5,108 nucleotides of DNA from Treponema sp. (GTDB lineage Bacteria; Spirochaetota; Spirochaetia; Treponematales; UBA12059): assembly GCA_012517645.1 (NCBI GenBank), contig JAAYUR010000355.1, positions 1 to 5,108 on the forward strand. The letters run 5' to 3'. A program made the translations under genes and the position numbers. Positions 1 to 5,108 of this stretch are shown here, piece by piece; the stretch's first letter is position 1, and each line of letters starts with the position of its first letter. Below the pieces are notes generated by a model. It did no database searches, was not told where the DNA came from, and was given only the letters and a program-made list of their open reading frames with translations.

Positions 1-1193
1 CCTTCCCGGGGACGGTAGGAGAGAGTCCCTCCCGCGGTCCGAGCCCATTTGGAAGAAAGGGCCAGCCCGATGCCGGTGCCCGTTTCCTTCGTAGTGAAGA
101 AGGGCTCGAAGAGCCTTGGTTCATCCCCGGGATCCACTCCGGGACCCCGGTCCTGGACGGCTACGACGGCCTGGCCTCGTTTGACGGATCCGAGAACCTC
201 CACGGGAGTCTCGTCCGCCCTTTCCTCCATGCTCTCCAGGGCGTTCCGGGCCAAATTATCCAGGATATCCGTAAGTCTTCCCCGGTCGATGCGCACCGTG
301 GTTCCCTCCGGAACAGGGTCCTCCAGGCGGACTTTGCCCCCGTAACGCCGAGCCCAGCCTTCCAGGAATTCCCGGAGCTCCACGCTCTCCGGGCGGCCTT
401 CCCCGCTCTTGAGGAAGTCCCGGATCCGGTCCACCAGGGCACCCAACCTCCGGATCTCCTCGTCGATGATGCGGAATCCCTCCTCAAAGCCGCTTCCAAC
501 CGTGCGCGCCAACAGGGCGCTCTGCACACGGATGATCCCGAGGGGATTCTTGATCTCGTGGGCCAGGGTGCGGGCGGCCTGGCCCAGCTGGACCAATTCC
601 CGATTCTGGTACTCCCGGTCCCGAAGATCGAGGTTCCTTCCGTACAGGTGGATCAGGAGGGCGTATGCCGCCCCCAGGGCCGCGGTGATCGCCAGAGCCC
701 CGGCGATCAGGACCCTCTGCTCCCGCCGGAAGGATCCCAGGCCGTATTCGATGTAGGCGAACCGGGCGGCACCCCCCAGGGGCATCATCATCCCGCCCCC
801 CGGGCGGTCCGGGCGTCCCGGAACCGGTCTTCGCATCGGGTCCATGCCGAAGGGGCGCACGAGGATGAAGGACGAGTCGGTGAACCTTCGCGCCGAGGCC
901 GGATCTTGCAGGATTTCCGGGGACAGTCGTTCCGGCGCGCGGCCGTACTGGTACAGGAGGGTCCCGTCCGATCGGTAGAGTCCGAATCCCAGGATCCGCT
1001 CGTCCGGAGGCATGACCGCTCCGGGATCCCGGTACATGTCCGTCAGCGCCGTCAGAGCCCGGTAGACCTCATATTCCGCGTAGAGCCTCCGGGTCGATCT
1101 CTCTCGAAACACGAAGGCCCAGACCAGGGCCAAAATACAGATCATGGCCGCGGTGGTGCCGATCGTGAAGACCAACGACTGGAATCGCTTCAT
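1..1193 (-). CDS. Sensor histidine kinase, two transmembrane segments (3' end outside window)
   Basis: A membrane sensor kinase of a two-component system: it should autophosphorylate on histidine and pass the phosphate to a response regulator. Reading from the ATG at 1193, the frame stays open for 397 codons to the window edge. In order: transmembrane segment about residues 8-29; an extracytoplasmic domain about 30-160 with a PAS/Cache-like hairpin (GLYRSDGTLL near 71-80) and a Met/Pro/Gly-rich stretch at 116-141; a second transmembrane segment about 161-183; the H-box LAHEIKNPLG with phospho-acceptor His212; the N-box DNLARNALES near 312-321; the D/G1 box DRGPGV at 348-353; LFEPFFTTK at 361-369; and the G2 box GTGIGLAL at 372-379. 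Only about 28 residues separate the second membrane segment from His212, too few for a HAMP domain. Only the last part of the ATPase domain is missing. The partner regulator is not in the window and may lie beyond the left edge. The stimulus is unknown. The family call is firm. Confidence 0.95.
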   Translation of the reverse strand, partial: MKRFQSLVFTIGTTAAMICILALVWAFVFRERSTRRLYAEYEVYRALTALTDMYRDPGAVMPPDERILGFGLYRSDGTLLYQYGRAPERLSPEILQDPASARRFTDSSFILVRPFGMDPMRRPVPGRPDRPGGGMMMPLGGAARFAYIEYGLGSFRREQRVLIAGALAITAALGAAYALLIHLYGRNLDLRDREYQNRELVQLGQAARTLAHEIKNPLGIIRVQSALLARTVGSGFEEGFRIIDEEIRRLGALVDRIRDFLKSGEGRPESVELREFLEGWARRYGGKVRLEDPVPEGTTVRIDRGRLTDILDNLARNALESMEERADETPVEVLGSVKRGQAVVAVQDRGPGVDPGDEPRLFEPFFTTKETGTGIGLALSSKWARTAGGTLSYRPRE

Positions 1194-1201
1194 GGGACTC
1201 C

Positions 1202-1230
1202 AGTATATCCCGGGAAGGGCGGACTCGAAA
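1202..1230 (-). promoter_or_regulatory. Probable promoter of the histidine kinase gene
   Basis: On the minus strand a -10 box TATACT (1207-1202, 5 of 6 to consensus) follows a weak -35 box TTTCGA (1230-1225, 3 of 6) at 17 bp spacing. Only 8 nt (GGAGTCCC) separate the -10 box from the ATG at 1193, so the predicted start of transcription falls within a base or two of the start codon. The GGAG in this gap could instead be a Shine-Dalgarno sequence, at a short 4-nt spacing, on a transcript started further upstream. The two readings exclude each other. Confidence 0.5.
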
Positions 1231-1260
1231 GGGAGCCTTCCGGTTTTTCCGTCCCTCGTC

Positions 1261-1289
1261 TTGCTCCTGCCGCCGGGGCCGGATAGAAT
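1261..1289 (+). promoter_or_regulatory. Probable promoter of the TPR gene, predicting a leaderless mRNA
   Basis: A -35 box TTGCTC (1261-1266, first three bases of consensus) and a -10 box TAGAAT (1284-1289, 5 of 6) are separated by the ideal 17 bp. The seventh base after the -10 box, the usual transcription start, is the A of the ATG at 1296. No Shine-Dalgarno sequence lies at a normal distance: the nearest purine-rich stretch is GGGGCCGGA, which is too far upstream and overlaps the promoter. The simplest reading is an mRNA that starts at its own start codon. Confidence 0.55.
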
Positions 1290-1295
1290 CGATGC

Positions 1296-3224
1296 ATGAC
1301 CAAGACCGAGGGGTCCGAACTCTTTCGGCAAGCCCTGGAAGCGGGATCCCGGCGGGACTACGAATCCGCGGCGAACATTCTTACCCGCATCCTATCCGAG
1401 ACGGACGAGGTTCCCGAGGCCCTCCTATACCTGGGGCGCAGCCTTCACTCCCTGGGCGACTTCGGCAAGGCCATCGGGGCATTCCGCTTGTACCTGCGGA
1501 CATCCTCGGCGCGGCCGGAGGGCTGGTTTTTCCTGGGCAGGACCTATCTTGCGGCCTCGAGACCCCTGGAATCGGCCCGCTGTCTACGCCGGGCCCTGGA
1601 GCTCGGGGCGGACGGAGCGGAGACCTGGGCCCTTCTCGGTTTGTCCGCCCTGCGGCTCCGGAAGAGCAAGGCCTCCGTGGAAGCCCTGGAGCGGGCGGTC
1701 ACCCTGGATCCCGGGAATCCCAGGATCTTCCGGGGATACCTGAACGCCCTATTCGTCCACGCGGTCCGCACCCTGAACAAGGGCGATCCGGACATGGCCC
1801 GCCAGATGCTCTCCTTCGTGATTTCCAACGGCCTGGACGGGGTCGCCCAGCGTCTCTGGCGCAGTCGAGCCTACCGGGAGCTCCGACGCATCCCCGAGGC
1901 CTTGGCCGACTGCCGGGCCGCGCTCGCGGAGAATCCCCGGGACCCGAGCCTGCTCACCCTGGAGGCGCTCCTGCTCTTGGCGGGCGGAAGGCCGGAGGAC
2001 GCCGCGGCCGCGGCTACCCGCCTCAAGTCCCTCTGGCCCGACATGGCCGACGTCGCGTGGACCGAGGAGTCTGCGGAGCGGTACCGCGCCGTGGCCCTGT
2101 TGAGGAACGGCGACTACCAAGGAGCCCTGCGCGCGGCGGTGGGCATCCTCCGCAGGGGCGGACCCGACGCGGGGATGCGGGCCCTCGCTGCGGAGGCCTG
2201 CCGTGAGCTGGGGCGCTTCGACCGGGCGGTCGAGCACCTTTCCCGAGCCCTGGAGCTCGACCCCGGGAATCCGGACCTCCTCTTCGATCGGGCCGTATGC
2301 CGCTGGAAGCTTTCGGAGTTCCAGGAAGCCCTGGCGGATTTCGGGCGCGCCCGAAAAGCCGGCGCCGATTCCGACGCGGTGGAATACTGGTCCGTGCTCT
2401 GCCGGTGCCGTTTGGGCCAGGGGGGCCCCGACGTCCTCAAGTCCCTTCAGAAGATGCTGCGCCTTCGGCCCGCGGATCCACCCTTGATGTTCGCCCTCGG
2501 GGAGGCTCTCTACCGGGACGGCCGGCCGGATCTGGCCCGAGGATGGTTCGACCGCACCTTCGAGGCCGACCCCGCGGACGAACTGGCCGCCCTGTACCGT
2601 ATCTCCTGCAGCGAATCCCTGGGCGACCGAGCCGCATCCTTCGAAGCCTTCGCGGACTACCTGGAGCGCTGGCCGGACAACGCGAAGATCCGCAGGGAAT
2701 ACGTCTCCGCCTTGATGGCCGCCCGGGAGTTCGAGGCCGCCGCGGAGGCCATCGAGGACGGCATACCCTATGAAAGCCCGGGATCCTCGGACCACTCGGC
2801 CCTGGCCGCCTGTTACCGCAACACCGGACGGTACCGGGAGGCGGGGGCCCTGTATCGCTCCCTGCTCCGGGCTTCTCCGGCCGAGGAGGATTACCTTCTA
2901 GGCCTCGCACTATGCCTGGAGAAATCCGGCGCCTCCGCCACGGCGTTGGAACTCCTGGAAAAAGGAGCCCCCTATGTGGGGACATCCGGCCCCTGGTGCG
3001 CCCTGGGGATCCTGTACGCCCGGAAGGGCCGGGCCGAGCAGGCCCTGGGATCCTTCCGCAAGGCCGCGGAGCTCGACCCTGCGGACCCCAAGCCCCTGCG
3101 CAACATGGCGCGCATATACGCGAAGACCGGTCCGGCGGACCTGGCCCGGAAATACAAGGAGCGCGCCGCGGCCCTGGAAGCACGATCGAGGGCAGCGGAA
3201 TCTCTTGCCAAACCCGGCAGATAG
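1296..3224 (+). CDS. Large cytoplasmic tetratricopeptide-repeat (TPR) protein
   Basis: A 642-residue protein built almost wholly of TPR helical hairpins, which normally form a superhelical scaffold for protein-protein contacts. I count about 15 repeats of 33-34 residues. Clear ones start near residues 41, 75, 109, 185, 291, 327, 362, 396, 429, 497, 530, 565 and 599, with typical repeat ends such as ALELDPGNP (318-326), VTLDPGNP (135-142) and AELDPADP (591-598). A helical stretch at 143-184 does not match the consensus and interrupts the array. There is no signal peptide, membrane segment or catalytic domain, so it is probably a cytoplasmic adaptor; its partner cannot be told from sequence. 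The ATG at 1296 is chosen because the repeat array begins right after it and a promoter ends 6 nt upstream. The gene is divergent from the sensor kinase, so shared regulation is possible. Family certain, function unknown. Confidence 0.93.
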   Translation: MTKTEGSELFRQALEAGSRRDYESAANILTRILSETDEVPEALLYLGRSLHSLGDFGKAIGAFRLYLRTSSARPEGWFFLGRTYLAASRPLESARCLRRALELGADGAETWALLGLSALRLRKSKASVEALERAVTLDPGNPRIFRGYLNALFVHAVRTLNKGDPDMARQMLSFVISNGLDGVAQRLWRSRAYRELRRIPEALADCRAALAENPRDPSLLTLEALLLLAGGRPEDAAAAATRLKSLWPDMADVAWTEESAERYRAVALLRNGDYQGALRAAVGILRRGGPDAGMRALAAEACRELGRFDRAVEHLSRALELDPGNPDLLFDRAVCRWKLSEFQEALADFGRARKAGADSDAVEYWSVLCRCRLGQGGPDVLKSLQKMLRLRPADPPLMFALGEALYRDGRPDLARGWFDRTFEADPADELAALYRISCSESLGDRAASFEAFADYLERWPDNAKIRREYVSALMAAREFEAAAEAIEDGIPYESPGSSDHSALAACYRNTGRYREAGALYRSLLRASPAEEDYLLGLALCLEKSGASATALELLEKGAPYVGTSGPWCALGILYARKGRAEQALGSFRKAAELDPADPKPLRNMARIYAKTGPADLARKYKERAAALEARSRAAESLAKPGR

Positions 3225-3232
3225 TCTATACT
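3205..3232 (+). promoter_or_regulatory. Strong sigma70-type promoter for the 185-residue gene
   Basis: TTGCCA (3205-3210, 5 of 6 to the -35 consensus) and TATACT (3227-3232, 5 of 6 to the -10 consensus) are 16 bp apart. The -35 box lies within the last codons of the TPR gene, and the -10 box begins 3 bp after that gene's TAG stop. Transcription should start near 3239, giving a leader of about 14 nt that contains the ribosome-binding site. This is the best promoter match in the window. Confidence 0.7.
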
Positions 3233-3241
3233 CGAACCGTT

Positions 3242-3247
3242 AGGAGG
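3242..3247 (+). promoter_or_regulatory. Ribosome-binding site fixing the start at 3253
   Basis: A perfect AGGAGG lies 5 nt upstream of the ATG at 3253. This fixes the start codon and is the only full-consensus Shine-Dalgarno sequence ahead of a start codon in the window. Confidence 0.9.
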
Positions 3248-3252
3248 AATGT

Positions 3253-3810
3253 ATGCCCGTCAAAGCCATGGACCTCTTCGACGCCTACGCGAAAAGCCAG
3301 CTCCCCAAGGACCACGGCTTCATCGTGTCGTCCTTTTTCAGCCCCAACTCAGCCTATTCCCGGTATGAGGTCGTCTCGTACAACAACGTGAAATCCATCT
3401 ACCCCTCGGGAGACGGCCTTACCTTCCAGACGGACGGTAAAAAGCTGTATATCCTGGTCGAGCCCCAGAACTATGCCAAGAAGAGCGAGGAGCCCTACGT
3501 CCGCTCCAGCTCGGAGCAGATCCCCCTGCGATTCAGCGAACTGAACTGCCACACGGCCAAGAACCAGACCCGCATCTACTACGGCAAGAAGGCCGTTCTT
3601 TCCTACGGAGCCTTCACCATCCTCAAGCCCACGGGAATCAACTTCTCCTTCTGCTTCTACTACCTTCCGGACATGTTCGATTCCATGAGGATGTTCTTCG
3701 AGAAGACCTTCAACAAAGAGGCGGGCGTGCCTCTGGCGGACGCCAAGAAAGTGGCGGCGGCGGTCATCGAAACCGCCAAGCAGGCCCTGGCCGTGGAGTT
3801 CACGTCCTGA
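3253..3810 (+). CDS. Uncharacterised 185-residue soluble protein
   Basis: I do not recognise this family. The protein has no signal peptide or membrane segment and is probably cytoplasmic. Residues about 22-137 look rich in beta strands and aromatic residues (for example GFIVSSFF at 22-29, KKLYILVEP at 63-71, TRIYYGKKAVLSYGAF at 106-121, FSFCFYYLP at 131-139). Helical segments follow at about 141-153 and 160-182, the last being Ala/Lys-rich. Cysteines occur at 99 and 134 with no metal-binding spacing. A run of strands capped by a helix could suit a PH- or GRAM-like fold, but this is a guess. The codons are mostly C- or G-ending (AAG, AAC, TAC, TTC), and the gene has a near-consensus promoter, AGGAGG 5 nt before the ATG, and a terminator about 30 bp after its stop. 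These suggest a well-expressed gene that can be transcribed on its own, although read-through from the TPR gene 28 bp upstream is possible. Confidence 0.88.
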   Translation: MPVKAMDLFDAYAKSQLPKDHGFIVSSFFSPNSAYSRYEVVSYNNVKSIYPSGDGLTFQTDGKKLYILVEPQNYAKKSEEPYVRSSSEQIPLRFSELNCHTAKNQTRIYYGKKAVLSYGAFTILKPTGINFSFCFYYLPDMFDSMRMFFEKTFNKEAGVPLADAKKVAAAVIETAKQALAVEFTS

Positions 3811-3839
3811 GGCCCGGGTAGAACTCCTCCGGAGCGAAA

Positions 3840-3868
3840 AGGCCGGCCCCCTAAAAGGGAGCCGGCCT
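3840..3868. terminator. Bidirectional intrinsic terminator between convergent genes
   Basis: An 8-bp perfect GC-rich stem (AGGCCGGC at 3840-3847 with GCCGGCCT at 3861-3868), one C-A mismatch, then four more pairs (CCCT with AGGG) close an AAA loop. The plus-strand transcript continues into a T-rich CGTTCTTTCC. The minus-strand transcript ends in TTTT followed by CGC. It lies about 30 bp after the stop of the 185-residue gene and about 54 bp after the PPDK stop, so it can serve both. Both T-tracts are short, so efficiency is uncertain, but the stem is very stable. Confidence 0.85.
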
Positions 3869-3874
3869 CGTTCT

Positions 3875-3902
3875 TTCCAGCGGCCTCATCGGAACGCTGG
3901 AA
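3875..3902. repeat. Inverted repeat downstream of the PPDK gene
   Basis: TTCCAGCG (3875-3882) and CGCTGGAA (3895-3902) are perfect 8-bp complements around a 12-nt loop. On the PPDK mRNA this hairpin forms 19 nt after the stop codon and just before the main terminator stem. It has no T-tract, so it is more likely a 3'-end stabilising structure or an accessory to the terminator than a terminator itself. Confidence 0.6.
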
Positions 3903-3921
3903 CGCCCGAAAACGCGAAGCC

Positions 3922-5108
3922 TCAGGGGGATTTCGTCTTGGAAGCCTCCAGCTCCGCTTGGGCGATGGCCAGGAGGGCCAGGGGCACCTGGTAGGGGGAG
4001 CAGGAAACGTAGTCCAAGCCCGCCTCCATGCAGAACCGGATGTTGTCCGGATTGGCCCCGTGTTCCCCGCATAGACCCGCGACAAGGTTCGGGCGGGTCA
4101 TCTTCCCCCTGCGCACGGCAGTGCCGATGAGTTCCTTGACCGGGCTGGTGAGCACCGAGAAGGGATTCCCGTCGATCAAATCGAACTGGGAATAGTCCGG
4201 CATGAACCCGTTGAAGTCGTCCCGGGAAATACCCAGGGTCGTCTGGGTCAGGTCGTTGGTGCCGAAGCTGAAGAACTCCGAGTACCGGGCGATCTCCCCG
4301 GCGGAAAGGGCCGCTGCGGGAAGCTCGATCATCGTGCCGATCTTGTACGGCAGGGGCTTGGCTTTGAGCTCCTTCCGCACCTGCTCCTCGATCTCCACGA
4401 GGCCAGTATAGGTCTTGCCCTCGATCTTCTTGCCGTACACGATGAGCTTGAGCTCCGAAGAGTTCATGATGATGGGGATCATGATCTCCGGCCGCACGTC
4501 GACCTTTTCGGATTGGAGCTTGTAGGCGGCCTCGAAGATGGCCCTCACCTGCATCTCGTAGATCTCGGGATAGCTGACGGCGATCCGGCATCCCCGGTGG
4601 CCCAGCATGGGGTTGAACTCCGCCAGGGCGTCGAATCGCGCCCGTATCTCCGCCTTGGAAAGGCTCGCGCCTCCCTTGGTCCCCGAACCCATGTACTTGA
4701 GGAAGAGCTCCATCTCGTTCTCGTTGTGGGGAAGGAACTCGTGCAAGGGGGCGTCCAAAAGGCGGATGGTGACTTCCTTGCCGGCCATGGTCTTGAACAG
4801 GCCGTAGAAATCCTCCCTCTGCATGACCTGGAGCTTGGCGAGGGCCTTTAGGCGGTCCTTCTTGCTGTCCGCCAGGATCATCTCCCGGAAGGTGTTGATC
4901 CTCTTCTCGTTGAAGAACATGTGCTCCGTGCGGCACAGGCCGATTCCTTCCGCTCCGAAGGAGAGGGCCAAGGCCGCGTCCCGGGGGCTGTCCGAGTTGG
5001 CTCGGACATGGAAGCTTTTCATGGACTTCTTGGCCAAGGCGATGAACTCGAGCAGGCCGGATTCGTCCGGCTTGGGTTCGATGAGATCGGCCTTTCCGAA
5101 CCAGACCA
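3922..5108 (-). CDS. ppdK: Pyruvate, phosphate dikinase, C-terminal part (5' end outside window)
   Basis: Interconverts pyruvate, ATP and phosphate with phosphoenolpyruvate, AMP and pyrophosphate in the cytoplasm. The visible 394 residues are the PEP/pyruvate-binding TIM barrel, a little under half of a typical enzyme of about 880-900 residues. The nucleotide-binding and swivelling His domains lie beyond the right edge. Family motifs in order, numbered from the first visible full codon: GAEGIGLCRTEHMF (substrate-binding Arg59), IRLLDAPLHEFLP (Arg115), NPMLGHRGCR, GTMIELPAAA (metal-ligand Glu261), FFSFGTNDLTQTT (Asn284) and GLCGEH with the proton-donor Cys346. CSPYQVPLA lies near the C-terminus. 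The LCRTEHMFF and LHEFLP motifs mark PPDK rather than PEP synthase or PTS enzyme I. The final GEHGANP differs from the usual GEHGGDP, but the key residues are intact, so it should be active. The TGA at 3924-3922 converges on the 185-residue gene across the shared terminator. An in-frame TTG at 5037 is internal, since homology continues upstream of it. Confidence 0.96.
   Translation of the reverse strand, partial: VWFGKADLIEPKPDESGLLEFIALAKKSMKSFHVRANSDSPRDAALALSFGAEGIGLCRTEHMFFNEKRINTFREMILADSKKDRLKALAKLQVMQREDFYGLFKTMAGKEVTIRLLDAPLHEFLPHNENEMELFLKYMGSGTKGGASLSKAEIRARFDALAEFNPMLGHRGCRIAVSYPEIYEMQVRAIFEAAYKLQSEKVDVRPEIMIPIIMNSSELKLIVYGKKIEGKTYTGLVEIEEQVRKELKAKPLPYKIGTMIELPAAALSAGEIARYSEFFSFGTNDLTQTTLGISRDDFNGFMPDYSQFDLIDGNPFSVLTSPVKELIGTAVRRGKMTRPNLVAGLCGEHGANPDNIRFCMEAGLDYVSCSPYQVPLALLAIAQAELEASKTKSP

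Noticed and set aside
161..529. A 122-codon minus-strand frame within the sensor kinase
   Set aside because: It is out of frame with the kinase boxes and rich in Arg, Trp and Ser, with no motif. It is a frame shadow.
1230..1256. Possible operator: AGGGA (1230-1234) inverted as TCCCT (1252-1256)
   Set aside because: The arms are only 5 bp with a 17-bp spacer, which is common by chance in GC-rich DNA.
558..1286. A 242-codon plus-strand open frame antisense to the sensor kinase
   Set aside because: It is Arg/Gly/Pro/Gln-rich with no domain, and it lies opposite a frame carrying every histidine-kinase box. It is a GC-rich antisense shadow, as are the smaller plus-strand frames at 49-345 and 409-756.
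1292..2206. A 304-codon frame starting at an ATG 4 nt before the TPR start
   Set aside because: It is out of frame with the TPR repeats and composed of Gly/Pro/Arg-rich low-complexity sequence. The TPR frame is coherent over 642 codons.
1749..2795. A 348-codon minus-strand frame opposite the TPR gene, and a 248-codon one at 2437-3183
   Set aside because: Long antisense frames are expected in GC-rich genes. Neither shows a domain or ribosome-binding site, and the second is dominated by Pro, Arg and Gly.
3827..3834. Palindrome CTCCGGAG after the stop of the 185-residue gene
   Set aside because: It is short, has no loop and no known role, and lies between a stop codon and a clear terminator.
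3851..4936. A 361-codon minus-strand frame overlapping PPDK
   Set aside because: It is rich in Gly, Arg and Gln and lies in a different frame from the fully conserved PPDK motifs. It also runs through the terminator hairpin. It is a shadow.
5035..5037. TTG codon as a possible start of a short PPDK-like protein
   Set aside because: The frame is open and homologous upstream to the window edge, with no ribosome-binding site here. The protein simply continues beyond the window.

Overview
The window is a GC-rich (about 60-65% by eye) chromosomal segment from a bacterium. It has four protein-coding genes, two cut by the window edges, and compact intergenic regions. I see no insertion sequence, phage gene, CRISPR array, tRNA or rRNA. 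The taxon is not certain. A spirochaete or similar anaerobe is a plausible guess from the pairing of a pyruvate phosphate dikinase with a large cytoplasmic TPR protein, but nothing here is decisive.

Layout. (1) Positions 1-1193, minus strand: a two-transmembrane sensor histidine kinase, complete at its N-terminus and cut at the window's left edge just after the ATP-binding G2 box. (2) Positions 1194-1295: a 102-bp divergent intergenic region with one promoter-like sequence facing each way. Both -10 boxes lie only 6-8 nt from the start codons, so leaderless or near-leaderless transcripts are likely. (3) Positions 1296-3224, plus strand: a 642-residue protein made almost entirely of tetratricopeptide repeats. 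(4) Positions 3253-3810, plus strand: an unrecognised 185-residue soluble protein with its own strong sigma70-type promoter, overlapping the end of the TPR gene, and a perfect AGGAGG ribosome-binding site. (5) Positions 3811-3921: a convergent intergenic region with a strong hairpin that can terminate transcription from both sides and a second inverted repeat. (6) Positions 3922-5108, minus strand: the C-terminal 394 residues of pyruvate phosphate dikinase.

The genes do not form one obvious pathway. The kinase and TPR gene are divergent and could share regulation. The 185-residue gene is probably transcribed mainly from its own promoter, and PPDK is a separate convergent unit entering from the right. 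The most interesting points are the two start codons placed at predicted transcription start sites, the unknown protein with high-expression signals, and a marked excess of the palindrome GGATCC in the left three-fifths of the window. No clearly novel multi-gene system is visible.
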